A stretch of DNA of 64,000 nt from Mortierella alpina (lineage: Eukaryota > Mortierellomycota > Mortierellomycetes > Mortierellales > Mortierellaceae), in the NCBI GenBank assembly GCA_029449245.1, contig JANATF010000001.1, positions 2,790,001 through 2,854,000 of the forward strand, read 5' to 3'. The position numbers were made by a program, and so were the translations under genes. Position 1 is the stretch's first letter; each line of letters begins with the position of its first letter. The notes under the pieces are model-generated. The model had not been told where the DNA came from, ran no database searches, and saw only the letters and a program-made list of their open reading frames with translations. Below are positions 22,421-33,355 of the stretch, one piece after another.

Positions 22421-23591
22421 AGTCATGACCAGAAAAAGAGAAAGTGGAGAGATATGCCGAATCCATTTCGCATGCAGATTGTGCTGAGGCATACTGAATC
22501 TCGCTTGGAATCGCAAGGACGACGAACGTGTGGGCAAGGCCTTACTGGCTCATTGGACGAGACACGGAGAGGGGGTTGCCAGAGGTTGAATGCGCATGAT
22601 GTGGTGTTGCCGTGCTGCACGCTAGTCCGAGGTGCATGCAACAGATCTCGCAGACAAGCCAAAGGGACAGAGGGGAAACGCACAGTGCAGCAGCAGAGTC
22701 AGCCCGTGTTTGTTGGGTGGCCTTTTTTTTTTTTTTTTTTTGGGTGAAAGCACACCTCGCTCATTCTTTAAAAAAAAGCAAGCAATCTGACTGGTCCAAT
22801 TGGCCATGAGTCGATCCGTTCCACGGACTCCATATTGCTCAACTGCTGCATACATGTGTACCAGCGTTGCGTGTTTCCGGCTCCCGTTTTCTCCGTCCTT
22901 CTTTTTCTTCTGTGAATGACCTGGCCTCTGACTAACACCGTTGACTCCAAAAGAAACCGAGTAAAAATAGCTGGTCGTGCAGAGAAGGATCACCCCGCCA
23001 ACCCTATGCAGTAATAATTGCATCTCTCAGGGCCCACAGCAGACGACTACGTGTCCACTTCCCCAGTCTCTTGCTTTGAAATAGGAACCTGTCGTCTCAG
23101 CTGAGCATTCCATGTTTGGAGAATATACAACATACGATCGCATTCTCATCCTAAAGCGCAACCGAGCCTTGATTGTTGGGTTACAAGGCAGAGTTCCACT
23201 GGCGTTACGCAGCCAGGGACCACTCTACCCGCCCAATGTTCCCTGAGCCTGTGCACGCACTCAAAACCAGCCTAAGCATTCAACGTCCACCTGCATAAAA
23301 TCAGCTTTCTTGCTCGACAGCCTGTAAGCCAGCTGTATTTTCTCCGGACCCACATGCGTAGAACAAAACCCTGGTCACACAAGCAAACATCATGTTCACA
23401 CTGCGACCCCTCTATTTCTGCAAGCACCACATGTACATTGCACTCATGTTGTGCACTCCTTACAAATAGACCATCTTTAGAGTTGGGTGTTTAATGAACG
23501 GGTGAATGCAGTAATAGTACAATATAGAGTGAAATGCTGTTGCAAAGGGGGCGGGCAATTGAACAAGATATAAAAATGAACCGATCGCTGT
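22421..23591. other. 1.2-kb gap without a recognised gene
   Basis: This lies upstream of the small protein and downstream of the helicase. It contains a 19-base T run at 22723-22741. Open frames on both strands lack coding character. I see no tRNA or other structured RNA by eye. Confidence 0.5.
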
Positions 23592-25499
23592 CTATTTCCT
23601 CATCTTCTTGCCAGCTCTGTTTCCTCGGGCAGCACCACTCTTGCTCCTGTATCCACCAGCCTGCACAGAATCATCATCCCGATCGTTGTCATCCTGGTTG
23701 AACAGGCGCTTGTTGCCACCTCGACCACCCTTGCCTCGACTTGCGTGCTGCTCCTTCAACTCTGTGATGGCGAACCGCTGCGCCTCTGCTACACGCTCCT
23801 GAAGAAGCATGACGGCATCCTTGTCAGCGGGGAACTCTTCCAGTTTTTTGTCAAGAGCCTGCTCAATGCGTTGGTACACCTCGACATCGTATTGAGTCAC
23901 GAATGTGATGGATTTGCCGGAACGACCGGCACGGGCGGTACGACCGACACGATGGATATAGTCCTTGGAGTTGTTGGGAAGATCATAATTGAGAACAATG
24001 TCGACCGAGGGAATATCCAAACCTCTGTTTAGGTCAAGGGAACAAAAGTGTGGATCACCGTCAGTAAGAGATGCGACTGATAGCTTACAAACAACTGACA
24101 TTTCCAATGCGCAATGGTAAAAGCAAAGACAGGGGGGCGCTACTATACCTGCTAGCGACATCAGTGGCAATCAGGATATTCCTACTTCCAGACTTGAACT
24201 TGTTTAAGGCTCCCAGACGCTTCTCCTGACTGAGTTGTCCGTGAAGAGGAATGGCAGGAAAACCCAGATTCCTGAGCAAGAGCGTGATCCTTTGAGTGTC
24301 GTTACAGGTTCTGGAAAAGACGATTGTCGAGTTGCCTGCCAGCTCATTGAGGAGGTAGACGAGATACGAATCTTTTTGCTTCAGTGGGAAGAAGAGGTAG
24401 TACTGGAGCAATGTGGCGACGGTCGAGTATTTCGTGGCAACCTCGACCTTGACAGGGTTGTTCAAACTGGCTCTCTGAAGTTTGGCGACCTTGGTGGTCA
24501 TGGTGGCAGAGAAGAGGAAGGTGTTACGCTCCTTGGGAATGACCTTCAAGATCTGGTCGATGATGGGTCCGAAATCCATGTCCAGCAAGCGATCAGCCTC
24601 ATCCAGGACCAAGTACTTGAGGGTCCTCAAGCTGAAGCCCTTTGTGTTTTCCAGATGATCCTGAAGACGACCAGGGGTGCAGACAATGACATGGGGCTTC
24701 TTGGACAAAGCGATCGACTGAGCCATCATATCCATACCTCCGACAATGACACAGCAGCGCACGCCAATCGTCGACCCCAGCGACTCGAATGTTTCTGAGA
24801 TCTGCACCGCCAACTCTCTATAACATATGAATGTCAAGACATGCAATGGAGGCAAGGTCAAAAGGTCAGTCACGCAGCATGGTAGCGTGTATCATGGCAC
24901 TGCATCTTCTCGCCATTGACAGTATAGTACCTGGTTGGTGCCATGACGCAGGCAAACATGGGAGATGGGTTATTCCAGAGTGCCTGGAGAATAGGGAGTG
25001 CGAACGCAGCGGTCTTTCCTGAACCAGTCTGCGCCAGGCCAATGATGTCGCGGCCCTGCAGGGACCATGGGATCGACTCTCTCTGAATCTCTGTAGGGGC
25101 CTTGAACTTGAGCTGCTCGCAGGCATCCACCAGGGGCTGCATCAGACCCTATTGCGGATAAGAATGAAGAGAGAGGAGCGTTGTCAGCGCAAGGTGTCCT
25201 GGGAAAGGTCATGGCGACGAGGAAAGGAGGAAAAGAAAAGACAGGTCAAATACCAGCTCTTTGAAGGTCGTGGGCACTGGTGCCTCTGCAGCTTCGACCT
25301 GCGTGTCCTCGACCTGAGTGTCCTCGACCTCATTGTCGTCCTCGTCCTCGTCCTCAATGTCGTTGTCGCTGTCAACGTCCTCCTGTTCCTCGTCATTCGA
25401 GGCCTCGCTGTTGGACTCGATGGTTGCGACGGGCTGTTTCTTTGCGGGAGCAACAGTCTTCTTCACTTTGGAAGGGGCAGAAATCTTCTTCACGGCCAT
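23592..25499 (-). CDS. RRP3: DEAD-box RNA helicase, Rrp3/DDX47 type
   Basis: Four exons (25499..25254, 25148..24931, 24817..24149, 24024..23592) give 521 residues. The N-terminal 80 residues are Lys-rich then strongly acidic. The helicase core is complete: Q-motif [17 protein letters not shown], motif [15 protein letters not shown] (split by intron 2), TPGR, DEAD, SAT, ATDVASRGLD (split by intron 3) and [11 protein letters not shown]. The C-terminal tail is Gly/Arg/Lys-rich. Introns cut two catalytic motifs, but each join restores the motif exactly, which supports the splice sites. Rrp3 and DDX47 are nucleolar ATP-dependent helicases needed for early 18S pre-rRNA processing. The orthology is judged from length and core sequence. 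It shares a 302-base promoter with the TTC27-type gene. Confidence 0.9.
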
Positions 25500-25801
25500 A
25501 GGAGCTAGGAACGTGTGTGAGTTGATGGTGTGGGATGGGTATTGATTGTGTACGAAGCGAGGAAGCAAAGCAGCGCAGGCAAAGAAAAAAAAAAAAAAAA
25601 AGAGTGGCTTGGCACAACAACACACAGAACAACGAGGTGCACTCGGTGCACGGACGTCGTTGTTCTTTGTCCTTCTTTTTGGATTGCAAATCACCCTTTG
25701 AGCAGTCAGTCCATCACCTCCATCTTCTTCTTCGCTCGTCCTTGCTCGGCCTCTTCTTCTCCTCTCTCCCCTCCTTTCCTTGTAACTCTCTCTCACACAC
25801 A
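25500..25801. promoter_or_regulatory. Bidirectional promoter, Rrp3-type / TTC27-type
   Basis: 302 bases lie between divergent ATGs. They include a 17-base A run at 25585-25601 and a CT-rich leader on the right side. A shared regulatory region is inferred from spacing. Confidence 0.6.
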
Positions 25802-28521
25802 ATGGCCGCATCCATCGACAAGCAGCAGTGGAGCATTGTCCTCGGAAGCGATCTCTCGTCCGCCGAGGCTACTTCCTCAGAGTCCTTGACCCAGCTCCTC
25901 CTCGCCGGAGAGTACGCCCAGGCTCTCAAGTCGGATGTCGCATCTGCCCTCCTAGGCACACAGCTGTCCAACTCGGAACCGGAGGCCATCGCCCTCGAGT
26001 CCTCGCTCGACCTGTCCGCGTTCTTGACCAAGCGGATCCACAACTACCTGCAGGCCACCCCCTCCGCAGCCTCGTCCACATCATCTGCCGCACTGGACGT
26101 GCTGTCTGTTGGAATCGCTGCTCTCTATGCCTTTGTGCAGGCTGGCTGGACCGGCCCCGAGGTTGGATTTGAGCCTGTCGATATTTTGCCCGCACTCGTC
26201 AAGTCCAAAGCGCAGGACCTGGACAGGCAGGCCCTGGATAAGCTTGCCGTCGGAGGTGAGACCATCTACCACCTGTCGCCCAAAATCGTGTTCTTGCACA
26301 TGGCGAGGATTCTGCTCGTGGATCACCTCGAGGAGCTGAAGAAGGACGCCGTGGTAGCAAAAACTGCACCTTGGTGGGCACTCCGCACTCTGTCCTTGCA
26401 GCAGCGAACCATGGAGGGAGCCACAGGCTTGTTGCAGGAGGAAATGTTGGCACTCTCAGACGACATTGAAGCCATTTTGACAAAGGAGGTAACCCCCCCC
26501 CCCCCCCCCAAGATGAAATCGCCCGCGTAGACACTCTATACTTTCACTGCCCTTTTCTTTTGACATGAGATTTAACCCCACTATCATTGCATCTCTGTTA
26601 GGTCGCTCTCGAGCAAGGAGTATTAGAGCCTATCGATAAGAAGGAGGTGCTGACTCGGTTCTGGATTGAGAAAGGCTTGATCTTGCATTGGTACACCGAG
26701 GACACCAAGGCGTATGAGACCTTCCAGAAGGCGCAGTCAGCATCAGGATTCCGCTTTAAGGTCACGGGCGCATTGGGCAAGCGCACAAAGTTCCAGCAAT
26801 ACGACACATCGCAGTTGGTGGTCGTGGCAGAGAGTAGCAGAGAAATGGCGAGCTCACGGCCTTCAGCCTACAAATCCCAGGCTGGTTCAGGACCCAAGAA
26901 CTTGGAACACAACGACGACACAGTGCTGGAAAAGATTCAATTCAGCGAGCTCTCAGAGGAGGACCGCGCACGTCTTGGCGACTTGGATCTGGATCCCTCC
27001 AAGGCCATTGAAGACCTTCACCCTATCGACCATGCACTGTTGTTGGCCTTCTGTTTGAACATTAAGAACACGAACCCAGCCCACGGTCTGACCGTCGAGC
27101 AGATGTTCCCTTTCGTCACCCGTGTTTTGGAGACACCCAACAACTGGACTGTGTACACTATGGCGCTTTTGCTCCGATCGCGTCTTGAGGCTGACAAGTC
27201 AAGAACGGTTGAACGTGGCGCATTGCAGCTGCAGGCGCTGGTGGACCAGACCAAGATCGAGGACGAGACTTCGACGACACGCGAGAGAATGCACCACTTT
27301 TTCTCAGTCCTGTTGCCCTCAAAGTGGGAATTGGAGAAGGAATTAGCAGAACAGTACATGAGCCTGGGTGTCATCCGTTCAGCATTGGACATTTTCGAAC
27401 GTCTGGAGCTCTGGGAGGATGTGATTGCCTGTCATCAGTTCCTGGACCAGCCCGAGAAAGCCAAGGCCATGTGCAAGGAGCTCCTGGAGAAGAACCCTAC
27501 GAACGCCAAGCTCCTCTGCATCCTCGGAGATCTGGATCAGGACCCAGAAAAGTACAAAGAAGCCTGGGAGGTGTCTGGCCACCGCTTCGCTCGTGCTCAG
27601 CGTTCCTTGGGATCGTATTACTTCAAGAATGAGAACTACGAGCCCGCAAAGGTGTGCTATCAGCAAGCACTCAAGATCAACCCCTTGTTTGAGAACTCGT
27701 GGTTCATTCTGGGCTGCATTGGTATGCAACTTGAGGACTTTGATGTGGCCCTTGAGGCCTTCACCAAGGTCGTTTCAATCGATGCCAACAACGGAGAGGC
27801 CTGGAACAATATGGCAGCCATTCACATGCGCCGCAACAACAACTTGGATGCCCAGCACGCGTTGCGACAAGCGCTCAAGGAAAAGAGAGAATCGTGGAAG
27901 ATCTGGTCCAACTACATGTACTGCTCCATGGACGTTGGTGACTTCACAGAGGGAATCCGTGCGATGGGTATGCTCGTTGAGCTGAGGTGGAAGCAGAAGA
28001 AGGAGAATCAGGATGAAGAAATTGTGGACATTGTGATCTTGGACAGGATTGTGCAAGGTTTGACCCGCGACCTCAAGGACCTCTTCTCAAGGAAGGTTGC
28101 CTTCCAAGAGAAGCGGATCGAGGAGCTCTTGCTTGGAATCACCAACCGCATCACGAGCGACCCACGGATCTGGAGGATCTGCGGCAAGTTTTATTTCTGG
28201 CAAAAGAACTTTACCGAGTGCCTAGAGTGCCAGCTCAAGGCCTATCGGTCTGTGATCCATAACCCCAAGATTGAGACTGAGCAGGCCGAGTTTGAGAAGG
28301 CTGTGGAGGCGGCGGTGGAGATGGTGGACTGGTACCGTAATTTGGGACCATTGACGTACAAGGATGAACAGGGTCAGGAGCAATTGGTTGCCAAGGACTG
28401 GGCTTATCGCTCAAAGCAGATGATCAAGAGTCTCATGGCCAGGACCCGAGACGCGTGGGAGGATCTCCCTGCGTTTGAGAAGCTGAAGGATACCATGGAG
28501 GAATTGAAGTCGGAAAAATAG
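25802..28521 (+). CDS. EMW1: TPR protein of the TTC27/Emw1 family
   Basis: Exons 25802..26488 and 26602..28521 join in phase 0 and give 868 residues, close to the usual size of this family. The N-terminal half is alpha-helical and lacks obvious TPRs. The C-terminal half carries TPR units, seen in ARAQRSLGSYYFKNENYEPA, CYQQALKINPLFENSWFILG, DVALEAFTKVVSIDANNGEA and WNNMAAIHMRRNNNLDAQHA. Yeast Emw1 is essential and linked to cell-wall integrity; human TTC27 has been linked to assembly of large complexes. The intron begins with GTAA followed at once by a run of 17 C. If that intron were retained the frame would add a short Pro-rich tail and stop at 26530. Confidence 0.88.
26493..26509 (+). repeat. 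17-base C homopolymer next to a splice donor
   Basis: The run starts four bases after the exon 1 donor of the TTC27-type gene. It is probably slippage-prone. Confidence 0.9.
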
Positions 28522-28700
28522 AGCACCCACAATTGTAATTTTTTTCTGTTCGCATTTTGCATTACTTTTTTTTTCGGCTTGTCCAAGTAAAGAGAACGTC
28601 TCTTCGTTTTGTTACCTACCATGATGGTTCCGCTCCGTTGATGTAGAACACTGTATTCGACTCTTTCTATGGGTTTTATTATGTAACTAAAAAAAACTGC

Positions 28701-30575
28701 TTAAGCGACGACAGGGGAGCCGGAGCGAAGAGAGACATTGTTGCGGCGGTACGAAAAGTTGAATCCTGTCAATGGGAATAGAAAGCAACCGAGTCAGAAC
28801 AACAATGAACCAGAAGAAGTGGCGGCCGTACAGTCATTGTTTCTCTTTGTGTATCTTACCATGCGATCGAGTCTCTGTAGCGATCCGTCCTTGACTGATA
28901 TCCAGGAGCAAAAGTCCTGAGGCAGCATCCGGCAAGTTAAAGTTCCACATGTTTTTGAACGCGGCTTCATCCTTGTCATTCGGCAAAGTGTTCACGGCTG
29001 GCAAACGGTTCACCACGCTCAGACAGTTCTCCAACAAGACCCTCTGCTCATCACTACCAGGGAGAATCATTATATTGTTAGATGGAGGAAATTCAATCAT
29101 GGACGGAAAAATAAGAAAAGGGGAGGGGGGGAACTGAATACACAATACCTGATATTGCTCTCGACATGGGTCTTGATGCCCTCCCACATGTCCATAAAGC
29201 TCTTTTGCGAGTTGACAAGCTTGTTCCTGTACAGCTCCTGATCACCCTGGACACCAAACTCATTGTACGAAATGCCATAGCGGAAGTGCAATCCTGCAGA
29301 AATGGTAAAGTCCGCCTATAGGTGAACAAGCAAAAACAAAAAAAGTGTGAGAAAATAGGGTATAAAAGGGACACCTTCTCTTCAACCCCACTCCAATGAA
29401 CAGGATCTCTCTGTTTTTTTTTCGTTCTCTTTCTCTCTCTCTCTCTCTCTCTCGTTACCTTCAGGACCAGCGACAACTGAGCGAGGATCCCCTCGCGTCC
29501 AGGACTGGCATGCGAGATCAAAATTCGCGTCTCTGTCGGATCAAAGACCTTCTGAGCCGTATCGACCAACTGTCCAATCTGCAACGCCGTCGTCCACATG
29601 GTACCAGAGCCTCCAGCAATCGTCGCCGTGCCATCGCCGATATCAAACAATTTGTGTTGAGCAATGGCGCCTCCCAACCCAAAGAGTCGCAGCTTGACCC
29701 CACCCATGTCGATCACTGCCGTGGCGCTTTCGTCGATGATATGCAGGTTGGGAATCGAATATTCGTTGGAGCGGAACTTTTCCAACACACTGACATCTTC
29801 GCATGCGCCCCAGACCGTGTACACGGGTGCCTTGAGCTGCTTCTGTCCTGCGAGGAAGAGAGGAAGCTCCGAGAGAATGTGCGTCGAGAACGCACGGATT
29901 TGTGATCGGAGTGAATCTGGCGTGACAGTGGACTGGAGAAGGCGGGTGCGAAGAGCAGGAGGGATCAAGGTGCTGTATTGGACAAGATGCTTTAAAGTTC
30001 TGGGGCGTGTGGCAACGAGAGCAGGAGGCAAAAAAAAAAAAAAAAAAAAAAAGAGGTGGATAAGTATAATGTGTACCCTTGGCGGGTGTAATTGACGCCT
30101 TGTGTTCAAAATTGATCGTCGCGCCATGAAAGGCGAGGCCTGTACCTGTCGCTGATACGATTCAAGCTGTCGCGTTCTATTCATGACGAACAGAGATGAG
30201 AGATGAAGAACGTTGTATCTCTTTTGTAAGTGTATGGCCAAACGACGTGCTGTACAACGAAATAACACTGATAGATGCCCACTACGTTACCGTAGAATCC
30301 AAAGTCTCCGCAGTGAATCACCAGCTTGGCGCCCGTCTGATCCACGAGGTCATTCAACTGAGATATGTTGCCTAAAGGAGAAGTGTGAGAACAACGAACC
30401 CATATCAGAATTGGGTACTGGGTGGATCAAGGCTGTGAAGAGCCATTGAGTGAGCATTATCATGGCTCCAGCTCGTTGGAGAAAAGACTATGTTATAGGG
30501 TATACCTCGGAGGTCGGCGACACAGAGTACCTTGCCAGCGGGTGTGTTGATAGTTTGCGGGGTGGGCGAGTTCAT
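28701..30575 (-). CDS. Calcineurin-like metallophosphoesterase, DUF2433 type
   Basis: Seven exons (30575..30506, 30371..30291, 30176..30146, 29999..29459, 29315..29149, 29053..28860, 28765..28701) give 382 residues, every join in phase. Exon 3 is only 31 bases and encodes the link between GDFGFYE and RISDRTLKHLV. The metal-binding motifs of a calcineurin-like fold are visible: CVADLRG with NISQLNDLV early on, IHCGDFGFY, and later ILISHASPGREG. VYTVWGACEDVSVLEKF is a fungal variant of the GNHD region. The C-terminus FNFSYRRNNVSLRSGSPVVA comes from the last exon. Fungal members carry the DUF2433 annotation; their substrate is not established. A 23-base T run (minus strand) lies in intron 3. Confidence 0.83.
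30030..30052 (+). repeat. 23-base A homopolymer in an intron
   Basis: The run lies inside intron 3 of the metallophosphoesterase gene, where on the coding strand it is a T tract 27 bases before the acceptor. Confidence 0.95.
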
Positions 30576-31176
30576 GCTACTAGATGTCTGATGGAGAAAA
30601 AAAGGATATGAATTGAATGGTCCCTGGACACTAAGGAAGGTCTTTGTCCTGGCTTATTGTGGAGAAGTCACGTTGCATCATGCGCTCTGCTTTGTCTTAC
30701 GATGGATGATTATGTGCTTGATGTCGGAGAGGAATGAAAACGATGAAGGGTAGGAAGCAAGATGTCTTTGGTGACAGTGAACGAGAGTCAGCAAAGCAAT
30801 AGATGACCCAAGGGGCACGGAAGGGATAAGCTTCTTAAGGGCAGTCGCGCGCGCGTTGCGCAAGATGGTACCTTTTTCCCATCATGGCTGAACACATCGA
30901 GTGAAAAAAAAAGTGCACTTCATTTTATTCCTTCCTATTTTTGACAGAATTGGGCTGGGCAACAAACGGATGCCAATATGAGCATGCTATTTCTCCCCCA
31001 TGTTCCCCCACTCAAACCTCCCTTCGGCATACCACATTGTGTGTGTGTCCGTTTTTCGATCCTGGTATGATATTATATCTGTAAGCCCCTTTTACACATC
31101 TGCTCAGCCCTCCAGCAACGAGAACGCGTTCTTGCCTGCTTCATAGAGGAACAAGTGGTGATGGCGTGGCTGTTGT
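30576..31176. other. Intergenic between phosphoesterase start and mucin-like stop
   Basis: No supported gene. TGTGTGTGTC-type sequence lies near 31040 and a GCGCGCGC string near 30847-30854. Confidence 0.5.
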
Positions 31177-32385
31177 TCAAATAATGCCTGTCGTTGTAGC
31201 AGCAGTGGTTGTTGCAGCAGCAGTGGTTGTCGCAGCAGCAGTGGTTGTCGCAGCAGCAGTGGTTGTCGCAGCAGCAGTGGTTGTCGCAGCAGCAGTGGTT
31301 GTCGCAGCAGCAGTGGTTGTCGCAGCAGCAGTGGTTGTCGCAGCAGCAGTGGTTGTCGCAGCAGCAGTGGTTGTCGCAGCAGCAGTGGTTGTCGCAGCAT
31401 CAGTGGTTGTCGCAGCAGCAGTGGTTGTCGCAGCAGCAGTGGTTGTCGCAGCAGCAGTGGTTGTCGCAGCAGCAGTGGTTGTCGCAGCAGCAGTGGTTGT
31501 CGCAGCAGCAGTGGTTGTCGCAGCAGCAGTGGTTGTCGCAGCATCAGTGGTTGTCGCAGCAGCAGCGGTTGGCAGCACAGGAGCGCCTTTATCTTTGGTT
31601 GTCGTCTTAGAGCCAGTGGTTGTTGCAGCAGCAGTGGTTGTCGCAGCAGCAGTGGTTGTCGCAGCAGAGCCGGTAGCGGTGCCAGTGGTTGCCGGCGCAG
31701 CGCCTGTAGCGGGGCGACCGGTGCCAGCAGCAGTGCCAGCAGCAGTGCCGGTAGCGGTGCCAGTGGTTGCCGGCGCAGCGCCTGTAGCGGGGCGACCGGT
31801 GCCAGCAGCAGTGCCAGCAGCAGTGCCAGTGGTTGCCGGCGCAGCGCCTGTGGGGAGGCGTCCTGTTTTGGTGGTGACTGGTGGGTCGGAAGTGACAGGA
31901 TCTGGGTTGGCGGCGGTTGGTTTGGTCGTCGGTTGAACAATGGGCTTCTCAGGAGTGGGCTTGGTCGTCGGTTGAACAATGGGCTTCTCAGGAGTGGGCT
32001 TGGTCGTCGGTTGAACAATGGGCTTCTCAGGAGTGGGCTTCTCAGGAGTGGGCTTCTCAGGAGTAGTGCAAGGCGCCCACACAACTACAGTCTTTGTCTT
32101 GCATTTGCCGTGGTGGTGGTGACCATGGCCGTGGCCGTGACCATGGTTATGGTGACAATTGGGACCATGATGATGAATTTGGCCATGGCCATGGTCGTGC
32201 TTTTGGCCGTGGCCATCTTTGTTATGACCATGGTGCTTCCAAAGTTCATTCGGCTCCGCAGCCACGTTCACAGCCTCGGGGGCGATTGCGCCAAGGTCGC
32301 GTCGATCGCGCTTAGCATCTGCGACGTTGGTGGTCATGGCGATGACTGTCGCCAAGGCGATGAAGAGGCAGCTTTGGATTTTCAT
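31177..32385 (-). CDS. Secreted His-rich, mucin-like Thr/Ala repeat protein
   Basis: A single exon encodes 402 residues. A clear signal peptide (MKIQSCLFIALATVIAMTTN, cleavage likely after VADA) is followed by KRDRR, a dibasic processing site. Residues about 50-93 are His/Gly-rich (over 20 His in runs such as GHGHGHGHHHHG) with one Cys pair, suggesting metal binding. Next come three copies of the 13-residue unit PTPEKPIVQPTTK, then Gly/Thr/Ala/Pro repeats of the GRPATGAAPATTGT type. About 20 copies of a six-residue Thr/Ala unit encoded by an 18-base repeat follow. The Thr content predicts heavy O-mannosylation, as in fungal wall or surface mucins. There is no hydrophobic C-terminal GPI tail; it ends TTTGII. 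Function is unknown. Copy number should vary between strains. Confidence 0.8.
   Translation of the reverse strand: MKIQSCLFIALATVIAMTTNVADAKRDRRDLGAIAPEAVNVAAEPNELWKHHGHNKDGHGQKHDHGHGQIHHHGPNCHHNHGHGHGHGHHHHGKCKTKTVVVWAPCTTPEKPTPEKPTPEKPIVQPTTKPTPEKPIVQPTTKPTPEKPIVQPTTKPTAANPDPVTSDPPVTTKTGRLPTGAAPATTGTAAGTAAGTGRPATGAAPATTGTATGTAAGTAAGTGRPATGAAPATTGTATGSAATTTAAATTTAAATTTGSKTTTKDKGAPVLPTAAAATTTDAATTTAAATTTAAATTTAAATTTAAATTTAAATTTAAATTTAAATTTDAATTTAAATTTAAATTTAAATTTAAATTTAAATTTAAATTTAAATTTAAATTTAAATTTAAATTTAATTTGII
31200..31566 (-). repeat. 18-base tandem repeat encoding Thr/Ala units
   Basis: About 20 near-perfect copies of GCAGCAGCAGTGGTTGTC (plus-strand form). Two copies carry GCATCA instead of GCAGCA (at 31397 and 31541), exactly 144 bases apart. 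Confidence 0.95.
31926..32060 (-). repeat. 39-base tandem repeat encoding PTPEKPIVQPTTK
   Basis: Three in-frame copies of a 39-base unit are followed on the plus strand by two extra copies of the 15-base GGAGTGGGCTTCTCA subunit. Confidence 0.9.
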
Positions 32386-33355
32386 CTTAAGAGGTCGAGC
32401 GCTGTGGGTACCAAGTGTTTCAGCGGGTGAAGAAAAGGTATAGGCTGAAGGAGCTGGGTATTGTCAAAGATAGAATTGCCGCGCTGTCAAAATTAGAAGA
32501 GGAAGGTAGAGATGGGGAAGGACTTTCCAGGCCTGCTTCATATACTCGCGAGTGCAGCCCAACTATCAGGAGTACTGCAGTCAGATTGCCCTCGAAGCAT
32601 GCTATCCGCATTCCGATCAGGACCGAAGGAAGTGATGTTGTGAATATAATACGGTCTAGGAGGAGCGCGTCTATGCCTATCCCTTCTCTCATCTCCTTTG
32701 AGGCCTAACGAAGGAATGAACAAGATACACCTCTGCGGACGACGGAACTGGGGGATAAATCAGGATAAAGGAGCGAGAACTCAAAAGGGAAGGAAATACA
32801 CTAGTGTATAAGGGCGATCAGGGATATTCGAAATATGCTGAAAAGGACACGGAGGAAGCAACGAAATGATGTGCAGACCCCGAGAGAGGGAGGATAAGCA
32901 TACGAAGAATGTGCAGAGATTAGTCGAGTGGTGCTCAGGAGGAAACAGGATAGACCTGCTCGATGTATGTACGTTCTTGTTGCTTGGGTATTTATTGTCA
33001 CAACTCCAAAGAGTGCGCATCTTTCGCCTGTGCCGATTGACACTTGGCCTACCCTTAGCGCATATTATGCCATTACTGGAAGGGAGCAGAATGTGGTGCA
33101 GCCTCTTGCGCGACAATCTTGCAATCGTGCCAGCTTTGCCTCGTGGATAGACCTGCTACGGAGAGGGGATGACGAAGAAAGCGCTGAAGCTGTGTGGCCA
33201 CCAGCAGGGTTAGTTTGATGGAGCAGTGATAGTGGTGTCACACTGCTGAAAGTGACATCCAAACCGAGTGCCCCTTGACTCGGTGTTGCGCCTTAAGCCA
33301 TTCCGGCAATACCATTGCAAATCTGTGCACTCCATTTCGCACCTTGAGCATTCCC
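32386..33355. other. Divergent intergenic region
   Basis: About 970 bases upstream of both the mucin-like gene (minus) and the hydrolase gene (plus). A TATA-like CATATACTCG lies at about 32540 for the minus gene. No gene is supported. Confidence 0.5.

Noticed and set aside
31166-31936. Plus-strand Val/Ala frame of 256 residues
   Set aside because: It is the antisense of the Thr/Ala repeat array. Its length comes from the stop-free 18-base unit.
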